The notes: generated by a model not told the origin, from the sequence alone. A stretch of DNA of 64,000 nt from Pseudomonadota bacterium (GCA_023386645.1 JAEWJI010000037.1:1-64000); one strand, 5' to 3'. Counted from the stretch's first letter, positions 11,375 through 19,289 are shown. Program-made: numbers and translations.

Positions 11375-12757
11375 ATGACGTCGCGAACCTTGATCCTGGC
11401 CTCGGTCGCTGCTCTGGCCCTGTGCGGCGAGGCCACGGCCCAGACGCCCTACCCCCAGGCGGCACGGGACACCCCGCCCACGGCGGAGTTCCCCATCCCC
11501 TACGACAGTCAGCGCGGGGTGTTCAGCTTCGCCGCCGGGCTGGACCGATCGCTTCCGGCGGTTGTGCAGGTCACCACGCTCGGTCAGTCCGGGGGGCCTA
11601 CCTCGGGCGAAAACGAACCCAAACCGGTCTCCGGCGGCTCGGGCGTCATCATCGACGCCGGCCAGGGCATCGTGGTCACCAACAACCATGTGGTCGAGGG
11701 CGGGACCAAGTTCACGATCGACCTGACCGATGGCCGGCTGTTCGACGCCACCCTGATCGGGGCGGACAAGGCGACCGACATCGCCGTTCTCAAGATCGAG
11801 ACGGATGATCCCTCCGGACTCCGACTCAGCCAGGTCGAGACCGCGGACTCAGACACCCTTCGCACGGGCGATCTGGCGTTCGCTGTCGGGTACCCGTTGG
11901 GACTGGACCAGACCCTGACCATGGGGGTCATCTCAGGACTGGGGCGCTCGGGAATGGGCGATGCGGTGGAGGACTACATCCAGACCGACGCGGCGGTGAA
12001 CTCGGGCAACTCCGGCGGGCCGCTGCTGGACAGCCGGGGGCGGCTGATCGGCATCAACACCTCGATCCTGTCCGGAGGGATGGGCGGCGGCAACGACGGC
12101 ATCGCCTTCGCCGTGCCGACGCGGATCATGCTCTATGTGGCCGAACAGTTGCGCACCCATGGCGAGGTGACGCGCGGTCGCATTGGCGCGGTGCTGGGCT
12201 CGCTGACCGCTCAGCGCGCGCGAGAGCTGGGCCTGCGGATCATCCGGGGCGCGGTGGTGGTCGACGTCTCCCCGGGGTCGCCTGCCGAGGCGGCGGGGCT
12301 CAGGCGCAACGACATCATCACCCGTCTGCACAACCGTCCGGTGATTAACGCGGGCTCGGTCCAGGCGACTGTCGGCGTCGCCCAACCCGGAGCGCGGCTG
12401 GAGCTGGTCTATCTGCGCGACGGTCGTGAAGCCCGAGGCGAGCTGGTCGTCGGGGAAATGAACCCTGGCCCGGTCTCCCTGGGCTCAGAGGCGCTGGAGG
12501 CGTTCGGCGCCTCGTTCCGTCCGCTTCGTCCGGCCGACGGACTGGAAGCCGCCGAGGGTCTGCTGGTCACGGCCGTCGAGGGCGGTTCCAACGCCGCGAG
12601 CGCGGGGCTGGTGGCTGGCGACGTGGTGATCGGGGCGAATGGCGCGACGGTCGCCGACCTGGCCGGTCTGGCGCGGGCCTTGCGGTCGGATTCCGCCGAG
12701 CTCGCGGTTCGACGCGGCCAGGAAACGCGGTCGATCCTGCTGGCGGGTGACGAATAG
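11375..12757 (+). CDS. Deg/HtrA-type periplasmic serine protease with PDZ domains
   Basis: A signal peptide ends at about residue 23 (ALCGEATAQ). The trypsin-like domain contains the full triad: H105 in VVTNNHVVEGG, D135 in ATDIAVLKI and S213 in NSGNSGGPLLD. Two PDZ domains follow (about 265-355 and 375-455); the first has the typical VSPGSPAEAAGLRRNDIIT. The total of 460 residues fits the DegP/DegQ/MucD group. These proteases remove or refold damaged exported proteins. The gene follows the two-component pair on the same strand after 44 bases, with a GGGGGGA ribosome-binding site. Which Deg paralogue it is cannot be decided here. Confidence 0.93.
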   Translation: MTSRTLILASVAALALCGEATAQTPYPQAARDTPPTAEFPIPYDSQRGVFSFAAGLDRSLPAVVQVTTLGQSGGPTSGENEPKPVSGGSGVIIDAGQGIVVTNNHVVEGGTKFTIDLTDGRLFDATLIGADKATDIAVLKIETDDPSGLRLSQVETADSDTLRTGDLAFAVGYPLGLDQTLTMGVISGLGRSGMGDAVEDYIQTDAAVNSGNSGGPLLDSRGRLIGINTSILSGGMGGGNDGIAFAVPTRIMLYVAEQLRTHGEVTRGRIGAVLGSLTAQRARELGLRIIRGAVVVDVSPGSPAEAAGLRRNDIITRLHNRPVINAGSVQATVGVAQPGARLELVYLRDGREARGELVVGEMNPGPVSLGSEALEAFGASFRPLRPADGLEAAEGLLVTAVEGGSNAASAGLVAGDVVIGANGATVADLAGLARALRSDSAELAVRRGQETRSILLAGDE

Positions 12758-12803
12758 GCCGGCGCGCCTTCCGCCGACCTCAGGACCACCCCGGACAGCA
12801 AAA

Positions 12804-12844
12804 CGCCCGCTCTGCCGGAGGGGGGAGGGGTGGCGGAGCGGGCG
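12804..12844. terminator. Hairpin terminator after the two-component/protease operon
   Basis: CGCCCGCTCTGCC (12804-12816) pairs with GGCGGAGCGGGCG (12832-12844) with one wobble, around a 15-base purine-rich loop. An A-run precedes the stem, so the U-rich side is best for transcripts coming from the right. It may still end the operon on its left. Confidence 0.5.
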
Positions 12845-13093
12845 TCTCGCTTGGAGGAAGCGTCGGCCGATCGAAGCCCTTGATGGAATGATCCAGGGGG
12901 CTGGGGGGGCTGTTCAGGATCCGGGATCGCTCCAGGCTCCGACGGGCCGACGGTCTTTTCTCACGCGCCAACCGGGCCGCCGCTGGACCGAAAGGGGGCC
13001 ATTTCGTGTTCCCGTGCGAATCTTTCGCAACGGCGGTCGTCGCGTGGCGCTGGCCGGCCTTTTTGACCCAGTCGCCCAAAGGCTCCGCTGGCT

Positions 13094-13116
13094 TTGGTCC
13101 AGACCAGGCCTAGATT
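13094..13116 (+). promoter_or_regulatory. Candidate promoter of the DUF2794 gene, possibly leaderless
   Basis: TTGGTC (13094-13099) is followed by CCTAGATT (13109-13116), a Caulobacter-type minus-10 element, with a rather short 9-base gap. Transcription would start at about 13123, which is the start codon itself. Confidence 0.35.
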
Positions 13117-13122
13117 GGTCGG

Positions 13123-13461
13123 ATGACGCTCGATCCTGGGGCCGACGCCTCGCCCCTTCCCGGTCCGGTCTTTTTCGACCGACGCGAACTGGACCTGATC
13201 CTGAGGGTCTACGGCCGGATGGTCGCGTCTGGCGAATGGCGGGACTACGCCATGGTCGGCCACAAGGACGTGGCAGAGTTCGCCGTCTTCCGCCGTTCCG
13301 GTGACGCGCCGGCCTATCGAATCGAGAAACGCCCCGCCCTTCAGCGTCGCCAGGGTCAGTGGGCGGTGGTCGGGGAGGGCGGCCTCGTCCTGCGGCGCGG
13401 GCGCGACCTGGCCCAAGTCCTGCGCGTCTTCGACAGCCGCAAGTTCACCGTGGTCGAGTAG
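13123..13461 (+). CDS. DUF2794 family protein
   Basis: The 112-residue product has the DUF2794 pattern: VFFDRRELDLILRVYGRMVASGEWRDYAM, then DVAEFAVFRR, an YRIEKRP segment, and a C-terminal LRRGRDLAQVLRVFD. The domain is short, alphaproteobacterial, and has no known activity. It carries no signal peptide or membrane segment, so it is probably cytoplasmic. It stands alone between a long upstream gap and a bidirectional terminator, convergent with the Bax inhibitor-1 gene. No ribosome-binding site is visible before the ATG, in line with a leaderless message. Confidence 0.88.
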   Translation: MTLDPGADASPLPGPVFFDRRELDLILRVYGRMVASGEWRDYAMVGHKDVAEFAVFRRSGDAPAYRIEKRPALQRRQGQWAVVGEGGLVLRRGRDLAQVLRVFDSRKFTVVE

Positions 13462-13478
13462 AGCGCCTCAAATGAAAA

Positions 13479-13501
13479 GGGCCCGGCGTCGAGCCGGGCC
13501 C
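13479..13501. terminator. Bidirectional terminator between convergent genes
   Basis: GGGCCCGGC (13479-13487) and GCCGGGCCC (13493-13501) form a perfect 9-bp stem with a five-base loop. AAAA just before the stem gives a U-run for the minus-strand transcript, and the hairpin lies between the stops of two convergent genes. Confidence 0.85.
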
Positions 13502-13524
13502 TCAGATATAGGATTAGCGCAGTC

Positions 13525-14274
13525 CTATTCCCGATTGCCGCCCATGAAGGCGAGCAGGAATTGGAACAGGTTCACGAAGTTGATGAACAGGCTGAGCGCG
13601 CCAAAGCCCGTGGCGACGCCGAGGGCCGCCTGGTTCCCGCCCAGTTCATAGTAGGTCAGCTTCAGGCGCTGGGTGTCGTAGGCGATCAGACCCGAGAAGA
13701 TCAGGACGCCTAGGCCGCTGATGATCCAGTACAGCGGACCGGACTGGAGGAACATGTTCACGATCGAGGCGATGATCAGGCCGATCACGCCCATGATCAG
13801 GAAGCTGCCGATCCCGGTCAGGTTCTTCTTGGTCGTGTAGCCGAACAGGCTGAGCGCCCCGAACGCCGCCGCCGTCACGAAGAAGGTGGAGGCGATCGAT
13901 TCGCCGGTGTAGCGCAGGAAAACCAGGCCCAGGCCGGCCCCGATGGTGGCGACGACGGCCCAGTAAAGCATGTTCACGCCACGCGCCGTCGGGTTCTTCA
14001 TGAAGAACATCGAGCCGAACAGCATGACCAGGGGCGAGAACTGGACGATCATGCCCAGCATCGTCAGGCCGACGCGGCCGTCGGCCGTGCGGGCGAACAG
14101 CAGCTGCTGCACCTCGGGCACGTTCCCGGTGATAAAGGCCAGGGCGCCGGCGACCACGAGGCCCAGCGCCAGCTTGTTGTAGACGCCCAGCATGAAGCTG
14201 CGCAGACCCGCATCGACCGACATGTCGGCCTGGATCGGCGCCGGCCGGGCGTAGCCGTTTCTGAAATCGCTCAT
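13525..14274 (-). CDS. Bax inhibitor-1 / YccA family membrane protein
   Basis: The 249-residue protein has seven hydrophobic segments and the family pattern: an N-terminal DAGLRSFMLGVYNKLALGLVV, a central FGALSLFGYTTKKNLTGIGSFL, and a C-terminal SGLIAYDTQRLK followed by GALSLFINFVNLFQFLL. Bacterial BI-1 proteins are integral inner-membrane proteins, and YetJ is a pH-dependent calcium leak channel; a role in membrane protein quality control is proposed for YccA. I chose the ATG at 14274 because GGGAGA lies upstream and the residues before it are not family-like. It ends at a bidirectional terminator. Confidence 0.93.
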   Translation of the reverse strand: MSDFRNGYARPAPIQADMSVDAGLRSFMLGVYNKLALGLVVAGALAFITGNVPEVQQLLFARTADGRVGLTMLGMIVQFSPLVMLFGSMFFMKNPTARGVNMLYWAVVATIGAGLGLVFLRYTGESIASTFFVTAAAFGALSLFGYTTKKNLTGIGSFLIMGVIGLIIASIVNMFLQSGPLYWIISGLGVLIFSGLIAYDTQRLKLTYYELGGNQAALGVATGFGALSLFINFVNLFQFLLAFMGGNRE

Positions 14275-14415
14275 GGCGATTGTATCTCCCTTGTCGCCCG
14301 AGGGTCCGGGCGTTGTCGTGAATATCGGAGTCAACGCCAGCCCGCGCAAGCGGTGGCCCCGGCGCGACGGGATGCGGCCTTTCGGCGCGGCCCCGGCCCG
14401 GCTACGAACGGATCC

Positions 14416-14952
14416 GTGGTCAGACTGTTCTCCGCCATCGCCATTCCTGACGACGTCGCCGAGGTGCTTACGCGTCGCCAGACCGGCCTCCCGGGCGCCC
14501 GCTGGCGCACGGCCGAGCAGCTGCATGTGACCCTGGCCTTCTATGGGGATGTGGAGGAGCCGCGCGCCGACGACTTGGCCGGCGAACTGTCGCGGATCGG
14601 CGGTGGGCCCTTCGAGATCACCCTGTCCGGCGTCGGCTCGTTCGGCGAGGCGCACCGCAACGGCACCATCTGGGCCGGGGTCGAGTCGTCCGAGCGACTG
14701 AACGTCCTGGCCGCTCGTTGCAAGGCCGCCGGCGAACGGGCCGGGGTGCGGATGGAGAAACGGGAATATCGCCCCCACGCCACCCTGGCCTATCTGAAGT
14801 CCCATACCGACCCGGCCCGGGTCGGGGCATGGATCACCAACCACAACCTCCTGAGATCGCCGCCGATCCGGGTCGATCGATTCGGCCTGTATTCGAGCGT
14901 GCTTAGCGCCTCGGGCAGCCAGTACGAACTGGAACGGAGCTATCCGCTTTGA
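14416..14952 (+). CDS. thpR: RNA 2',3'-cyclic 3'-phosphodiesterase (2H phosphoesterase)
   Basis: The two catalytic HxTx motifs of the 2H superfamily are present: HVTLAF (about residues 37-42) and HATLAYL (about 122-128). VRLFSAIAIP at the start and WRTAEQLHVTL match the ThpR/LigT family. It hydrolyses 2',3'-cyclic phosphate ends of RNA and was first described as a 2'-5' RNA ligase. Length is 178 residues. I chose GTG 14416 because the sequence before it is Arg/Ala/Pro-rich and unlike the family. The GNAT gene begins 11 bases after the stop and is probably co-transcribed. Confidence 0.88.
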   Translation: MVRLFSAIAIPDDVAEVLTRRQTGLPGARWRTAEQLHVTLAFYGDVEEPRADDLAGELSRIGGGPFEITLSGVGSFGEAHRNGTIWAGVESSERLNVLAARCKAAGERAGVRMEKREYRPHATLAYLKSHTDPARVGAWITNHNLLRSPPIRVDRFGLYSSVLSASGSQYELERSYPL

Positions 14953-14963
14953 CTGAAGGACCC

Positions 14964-15500
14964 ATGATCGAGACCGCCCGCCTGATCCTGCGTCCGACCA
15001 GGGAGGAGGACTTCCCCCGCTGGGCCGAAGCCATGTCCGATCCGGAGAGTTCGCGCTTCATCGGCGGGCCGATGACGCCCCAGATGTCGTGGCGCGGACT
15101 GATGACCATGGCCGGAGCCTGGTCGCTGACGGGCGTCGCCATGTTCTCGGTGATCGAGAAATCGAGCGGCCTGTGGCAGGGCCGGGTCGGTCCCTGGCGG
15201 CCGCATGGCTGGCCAGGCAACGAGATCGGCTGGGGCCTGCACAGGGACGCCCACGGCAAGGGCTACGCGCTGGAAGCCGCCGTCGCCAGCCTGGACTACG
15301 CCTTCGACGGGCTCGGCTGGAACGACGTCATCCACTGCATCGACCCGGCCAATACGCCCTCGCAGAAGCTGGCGGAGCGGCTCGGCTCTCGCCTGATCGG
15401 CCCGACGCAGCTCCCGCCGCCCTACGAGACCGTACCTTCGGAGAAATGGGGCCAGACGCGCGACGAGTGGCAGGGACACCGGAAGCGTTTCGCCTCCTGA
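14964..15500 (+). CDS. GNAT family N-acetyltransferase
   Basis: The N-terminus MIETARLILRPTREEDFPRW is the common start of the RimJ/RimL-like GNAT subfamily. The acetyl-CoA binding region lies at EIGWGLHRDAHGKGYALEAA, followed by the C-terminal ANTPSQKLAERLG. The 178-residue length is normal. The acceptor cannot be deduced. The ATG at 14964 has GAAGGA upstream and is preferred over a TTG at 14949 that overlaps the thpR stop. It is the second gene of a thpR-GNAT pair and convergent with the pilin gene. Confidence 0.9.
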   Translation: MIETARLILRPTREEDFPRWAEAMSDPESSRFIGGPMTPQMSWRGLMTMAGAWSLTGVAMFSVIEKSSGLWQGRVGPWRPHGWPGNEIGWGLHRDAHGKGYALEAAVASLDYAFDGLGWNDVIHCIDPANTPSQKLAERLGSRLIGPTQLPPPYETVPSEKWGQTRDEWQGHRKRFAS

Positions 15501-15539
15501 GGCGGGGAAAGCCAGTCGCCTCCCGCCGGCCAGATCCGG

Positions 15540-15722
15540 TCAGCCCCCCATGGCGCTTCGCAGCTTCTCGGCCGCCGTGTTGAACAGATCACCAGTCGTC
15601 TCGCCCAGCGCCACGACAGCGCCGATGAAGACGAGGAACATCAGCGCCATGATCAGCCCGTACTCAAGGGCCGTCGCGCCGCTCTGATCCTTCAGGAAGC
15701 GGGAGAAGAGACGTTTCGGCAT
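15540..15722 (-). CDS. Flp-family type IVb pilin
   Basis: The 60-residue protein has the Flp pilin pattern: a short basic leader MPKRLFSRFLKDQSG, then ATALEYGLIMALMFLVFIGAVVAL with the conserved Glu at position 5 of the mature hydrophobic part, and a short hydrophilic tail. Prepilin peptidase would cut after the Gly. These subunits build the Tad/Flp pilus used for surface attachment. An AGGAAG site precedes the ATG. No cpa/tad assembly genes are nearby; the gene follows mutT by nine bases on the same strand, so it is an orphan pilin in this window. Confidence 0.88.
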   Translation of the reverse strand: MPKRLFSRFLKDQSGATALEYGLIMALMFLVFIGAVVALGETTGDLFNTAAEKLRSAMGG

Positions 15723-15731
15723 CGGTCTTCC

Positions 15732-16136
15732 TCACAGCAGGTCCCGCAGCCACGCCACCAGCGGTTCGTCCGCGGGAGGCATCGGATAGTCCGCCAGGCG
15801 GGCGGGCTTCACCCAGGCGAGAGCCGAATGCTCCCGCGCCCGGACGTGTCCGCGCCAGCGCCGGCACAGATAAAGTGGCATCAACAGGTGAAAGGATTCG
15901 TAAGCGTGGCTCGCGAAGACAAAAGGCGCCAGGCAGGCCTCCGCTACCCCGATGTCCAGTTCCTCGCGCAACTCACGGATCAGGGCTTCTTCCGGCCGCT
16001 CGCCCGGGTCCACCTTGCCGCCCGGAAACTCCCACAGGCCCGCCAGCTGCTTGCCCTCCGGCCGCTGGGCGATCAGCACCCGTCCATCGGCATCGACAAG
16101 GGCGGCTGCGACGACAAGGACGGTGGGTAGGGACAA
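15732..16136 (-). CDS. mutT: 8-oxo-dGTP diphosphatase, Nudix hydrolase MutT type
   Basis: The Nudix box is complete: GGKVDPGERPEEALIRELRE followed by EL. It is preceded by LAGLWEFPGGK, the MutT-type substrate segment. The 134 residues start with VLVVAAALVDADGRVLIAQRP. The enzyme sanitises the nucleotide pool by hydrolysing 8-oxo-dGTP. It probably shares a transcript with the downstream Flp pilin gene, an unusual pairing. The divergent DUF350 gene begins about 150 bases away. Confidence 0.9.
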   Translation of the reverse strand: MSLPTVLVVAAALVDADGRVLIAQRPEGKQLAGLWEFPGGKVDPGERPEEALIRELREELDIGVAEACLAPFVFASHAYESFHLLMPLYLCRRWRGHVRAREHSALAWVKPARLADYPMPPADEPLVAWLRDLL

Positions 16137-16282
16137 GTCGGTCTCCGGAGGTTCATCGGGTCCAGCGGTTAGAAGCCGGCGGACGCCCCTGCAATCTTTC
16201 GTCTCGCACTGTGACCGTCACGCGCTTGCGGATTGTGGCGAGGATGGGGCAAGCCTTTCCGCACCCTTCGCCGATCTCCAGG

Positions 16283-16720
16283 ATGACATCCCTGTCGGAT
16301 TTTCTCGCCACGCCAGAGGTCCAGGCCTTCGCCAGCGGCTTTCCGGTCCTGGTGCTGCATGTCGCCGCGACCTTCGCCCTGCTGATCCTTGGGGCTGTGA
16401 TCTACGGCCTGCTGACCCCATGGAAGGAGATCGCTCTCATCCGCGAGGGCAACGCTGCCGCCGGGGTCGCCTTCGCGGGGGTCCTCCTGGGGCTCGCCAT
16501 CCCCCTGGCGGTGTCGCTGGCGGCCTCCGCCTCGATCCGGGACATCGCCATCTGGGGCCTGGCGACCCTGGTGCTCCAGCTGCTTGCGTTCCGGGTCGTG
16601 GACGTGGTGCTGACCGGTCTGCCCCAGCGCATCCAGGAGGGCGAGGTGTCAGCGGCGGTGCTGCTCGTAGCCGCCAAACTGTCGACCGCCCTGGTGCTCG
16701 CCGCCGCTCTGTCGGCCTGA
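16283..16720 (+). CDS. DUF350 family membrane protein
   Basis: The 145-residue product has four hydrophobic helices (about 17-41, 56-76, 80-102 and 120-143). Between helices it carries the DUF350 signature IALIREGNAAAGVAFAGVLL. Members are small inner-membrane proteins of unknown function, often next to genes for membrane stress or signalling proteins. I chose ATG 16283 (MTSLSDFL) since the preceding in-frame sequence is basic and unlike the family. The trypsin-like protease gene starts four bases after its stop, so the two are almost certainly translated together. Confidence 0.88.
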   Translation: MTSLSDFLATPEVQAFASGFPVLVLHVAATFALLILGAVIYGLLTPWKEIALIREGNAAAGVAFAGVLLGLAIPLAVSLAASASIRDIAIWGLATLVLQLLAFRVVDVVLTGLPQRIQEGEVSAAVLLVAAKLSTALVLAAALSA

Positions 16721-16724
16721 GGCC

Positions 16725-17555
16725 GTGGAACTGCTCCGCCGTTTCGACTGGCTGGCCTATGCAGGGGTCGCCATGGTGCTGGTGGTCTTCTCCCTGGCCC
16801 GGCGCGAGAACGCCGACGCCCCGCCAGCGCCGCCGCCCCCTGATGAAGTCGAGGGCGCCCTGCTGGGACCGATCACCCCCTTCGACCCCTCCGTCACCGT
16901 TCATGCCCCTGACACGCCGTTCCAGCCCCAGGCCGGCACGGCCTTCTCGATCTCGGCCGAGGGGCGCTGGCTGACGGCGCGGCACGTGGTCGAAGGTTGT
17001 CGCAAACCCGCCCTCGTGGTGGGCGGCGGCCGAGCGGTGGCCGCAGACGTTAGGCTGGCTCCTGAAGCCGATGTGGCGCTGTTGATCACCGAGGGCGGGC
17101 CTCCCGCCATGCCCCTGCATGTCGATGGCCCCTTGAGACGGGGGCAGCGAGCCTTCCATCCCGGCTATCCGAAGGGTCGGGCCGGCGAGGTGGCGAGTCG
17201 CCTGCTGGGCCGCGAGACGCTGAGAGCAGGCGGCAGGGATGCTCGTGACGAGCCGGTCCTGGTCTGGGCCGAGGTCGGACGCACGCGCGGGCTGGATGGG
17301 GGGTTGGAGGGGTTGTCCGGGGCTCCGGTGCTTGACCGGCAGGGACGGGTGGTGGCCCTGACCATCGCCGAAGCGCCCCGACGTGGGCGGATCTACACCA
17401 CCGCGCCCGAGACCCTGGGACCAGCCGTGCGCGGCGAGCAGCGTCCGGACGAGCCCCTGCTGGGCGAGCCTGTGACGGTCGAGAACTACGGCCGGGTCGC
17501 CGACGATCTGAGGCGTGACCTGCGCGTCGCCCAGGTGGTCTGTCTGTCGACCTGA
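16725..17555 (+). CDS. Membrane-anchored trypsin-like serine protease
   Basis: One N-terminal transmembrane anchor (about 9-25) and a Pro-rich linker precede a trypsin-like domain with a recognisable triad: H87 in TARHVVEGC, D116 in EADVALL and S198 in GLSGAPVLD. Two Cys at the ends of the domain (91 and near 274) may form a disulfide. There is no PDZ domain, unlike Deg proteases. The predicted site of action is the periplasmic face of the inner membrane. It starts with GTG four bases after the DUF350 gene. Substrate unknown. Confidence 0.85.
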   Translation: MELLRRFDWLAYAGVAMVLVVFSLARRENADAPPAPPPPDEVEGALLGPITPFDPSVTVHAPDTPFQPQAGTAFSISAEGRWLTARHVVEGCRKPALVVGGGRAVAADVRLAPEADVALLITEGGPPAMPLHVDGPLRRGQRAFHPGYPKGRAGEVASRLLGRETLRAGGRDARDEPVLVWAEVGRTRGLDGGLEGLSGAPVLDRQGRVVALTIAEAPRRGRIYTTAPETLGPAVRGEQRPDEPLLGEPVTVENYGRVADDLRRDLRVAQVVCLST

Positions 17556-17562
17556 CCGCGCG

Positions 17563-18441
17563 TCAGCGCCCGAAGACCTCCACCCCGATCTCGCCGGACG
17601 GCCTGAGCCAGGCGCGCTTCATCCCCTCGCTGTTGAAGGGATCGGCCAGGTTCCCGTCCCGGTCGAGCGCGATCAGCCCGCCGTCACCGCCCAGCGAGCC
17701 GATATCGTCGATCGTCGCCTGCGCCGCGTCGGCCAGAGACTGCCCGCCCGCCGTACGCCAGGCCACCTGCACCGCCGCCGCGGCCCGCAGGAAATATTCG
17801 CCCGTCCCCGTCGAGGACACCGCCACGCGGCCGTCGGCCCAGGTTCCGGCGGCCGGGATGGGGGTGTCGCCGACCCGGCCCGGCATCTTGCCGAACACCC
17901 CCGCTGTCGAGGTAGCGGCCGCGATCCGGCCCTGATCGTCCAGCACGCAACACCCGACGGTGCCGTGGGCCAGCCTGCCTTTCGGCGGATGGTTGTCGTC
18001 GCTTTGTCCGGCCCTGGTGAACCAGGCCTCCGGATGCTCGATCCGCTCAAGACCCTGTTCGGCGGCGAACAGGGCGGCGCCGTCGCCGGCCAGCAGCACG
18101 TGCGGCGTTCGCTCCATCACGGCGCGGGCGACCTTGATCGGATTGCGAAACCCCTTCAACGCCGCAACAGCCCCGGCCGATCGGTCAGTCCCGTCCATCA
18201 GGCTGGCGTCGAGCTCATAGTCTCCCGCCAGATTGGGCGAGCCACCCCGCCCGGCGACGTAGAGGCCCGAATCCTCGAGCAGGACCACCGCCTCGACCGC
18301 GACATCGAGCGCGGAGGCGCCCTCGTGCAGACGACCGGCCATCGCCGTCACGACCTCGCGCATATGCACCGCCTCGCGGCCGTAATCGGTCCCGCGCCGG
18401 GCGCCGGCGCCGCCGTGCAGGATGAGGGCGGGTTGGGGCAT
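17563..18441 (-). CDS. Isoaspartyl peptidase / plant-type L-asparaginase (Ntn hydrolase)
   Basis: The start LILHGGAGA and the segment SGLYVAGRGGSPNLAGDYELDASLMDG are typical of the type 2 asparaginase family. The autocleavage site is HGTVGCCVLD, in which the Thr becomes the N-terminal nucleophile of the beta subunit, and SSTGTGEYFLRAA contributes substrate binding. The 292 residues are normal. It removes beta-aspartyl residues from peptides and hydrolyses asparagine. AGGAAAGAG precedes ATG 18441, which rules out a longer frame. It is convergent with the protease gene and divergent from the first 2OG oxygenase gene. Confidence 0.93.
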   Translation of the reverse strand: MPQPALILHGGAGARRGTDYGREAVHMREVVTAMAGRLHEGASALDVAVEAVVLLEDSGLYVAGRGGSPNLAGDYELDASLMDGTDRSAGAVAALKGFRNPIKVARAVMERTPHVLLAGDGAALFAAEQGLERIEHPEAWFTRAGQSDDNHPPKGRLAHGTVGCCVLDDQGRIAAATSTAGVFGKMPGRVGDTPIPAAGTWADGRVAVSSTGTGEYFLRAAAAVQVAWRTAGGQSLADAAQATIDDIGSLGGDGGLIALDRDGNLADPFNSEGMKRAWLRPSGEIGVEVFGR

Positions 18442-18470
18442 GAGAGAGCTCTTTCCTGTAACCGGCCCGA

Positions 18471-18486
18471 CCGTTAGCGTCGCGGC
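18471..18486 (+). repeat. First copy of a 16-bp direct repeat before a 2OG-oxygenase gene
   Basis: CCGTTAGCGTCGCGGC, identical to 19280-19295. It ends 33 bases before the ATG of the first oxygenase gene. The TTAGC part resembles a Caulobacter minus-10 element, with TTCCTG 18 bases upstream of the repeat start. Confidence 0.75.
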
Positions 18487-18519
18487 CCGCGCCGGAGCAA
18501 GCCGGCTGATCCAACCGCC

Positions 18520-19257
18520 ATGACCCAGAGCCGTTCCACATTCGCCATTGACCCGACCCTGCGTCCGGACGCGATCAGCGGTCCGCTGCGCCGGTTCGGG
18601 AGGGCGCATATCCCGGGATTCCTGGCGGCCGGCGGCGCGGACCGGCTCCACGGGGCGCTGGAAGCGGAGACCGGGTGGGTGCGCTCGACCCGCAGCAACG
18701 GTCAGGCGCGCGATCTTCCGGTACAAGCTCTCGAGGCGTTAGACCCGGCGCGTCAGGCCGCGATCGTCGAGGCGGCCCACGCCGAGGCGGCTCGTGGGTT
18801 CCACTATCTGTTCGACACGATCCGGATCAGCGATGTCGCCGAGCGCGGCGAGCCCTTGCAGTCGCCTTACGACGCCCTGTTCGGGTTCCTGAACGGTCCG
18901 GATTTCCTCGGCTTCATCCGGGCCGCGACGGGCGAGCGCGCCTGCGCCTATGTCGACGCCCAGGCCACCCGCTATCGTCGAGGGCATTACCTGACCTGTC
19001 ATGACGACCACGCAGAGGGCAAGGAACGGCTCTACGCCTATGTGCTCAACCTGACGCCGCGGTGGCAGGCCGACTGGGGCGGGCTCCTGGCCTTCATCGA
19101 CGGGGACGGCCACGTGGCGGAGGCCTACGCTCCCGCCTTCAACGCCCTGAACCTTTTCAAGGTGCCCCATCCTCATGCCGTTACCTATGTGGCTCCGTTC
19201 GCTGGCGGCGATCGGCTGTCGGTGACGGGCTGGATCCGGGCGTCTGGTCCCGGTTGA
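18520..19257 (+). CDS. 2OG-Fe(II) oxygenase (prolyl-hydroxylase-like fold), paralogue 1
   Basis: The double-stranded beta-helix core carries the iron triad and 2OG ligand: H161 and D163 in LTCHDDH, H219 in HPHAVT, and R232 in GDRLSVTGW. Upstream is YVDAQATRYRRGHYL. These features place it in the PF13640-like group that includes Tpa1/Ofd1-type prolyl hydroxylases. The 245 residues have no signal peptide. The substrate is not deducible; both protein and small-molecule hydroxylation are possible. Two close paralogues lie at 20319 and 21068, and the gene between them and this one encodes a quinone oxidoreductase. Confidence 0.88.
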   Translation: MTQSRSTFAIDPTLRPDAISGPLRRFGRAHIPGFLAAGGADRLHGALEAETGWVRSTRSNGQARDLPVQALEALDPARQAAIVEAAHAEAARGFHYLFDTIRISDVAERGEPLQSPYDALFGFLNGPDFLGFIRAATGERACAYVDAQATRYRRGHYLTCHDDHAEGKERLYAYVLNLTPRWQADWGGLLAFIDGDGHVAEAYAPAFNALNLFKVPHPHAVTYVAPFAGGDRLSVTGWIRASGPG

Positions 19258-19261
19258 GCCC

Positions 19262-19289
19262 TTGCCAAAGCAGACGACGCCGTTAGCGT
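19262..19289 (+). promoter_or_regulatory. Candidate promoter of the quinone oxidoreductase operon
   Basis: TTGCCA (19262-19267) and GTTAGCGT (19282-19289) are 14 bases apart and fit the Caulobacter housekeeping layout. The minus-10 part lies inside the repeated 16-mer. Confidence 0.42.

Larger units (their letters stand above)
12758..13122. other. 365-base intergenic region after the Deg-type protease
   Basis: I see no convincing gene here. It holds one strong inverted repeat near its left end and a promoter-like element at its right end. The middle (about 12850-13090) is G-rich and then mixed, with no start codon supported by a ribosome-binding site. A structured non-coding RNA cannot be excluded by eye. 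Confidence 0.5.

Noticed and set aside
12639..13304. A 221-codon plus-strand frame in the gap after the Deg-type protease
   Set aside because: It starts inside the protease gene in another frame, has Arg/Gly/Pro-rich composition, and no ribosome-binding site or recognisable domain.
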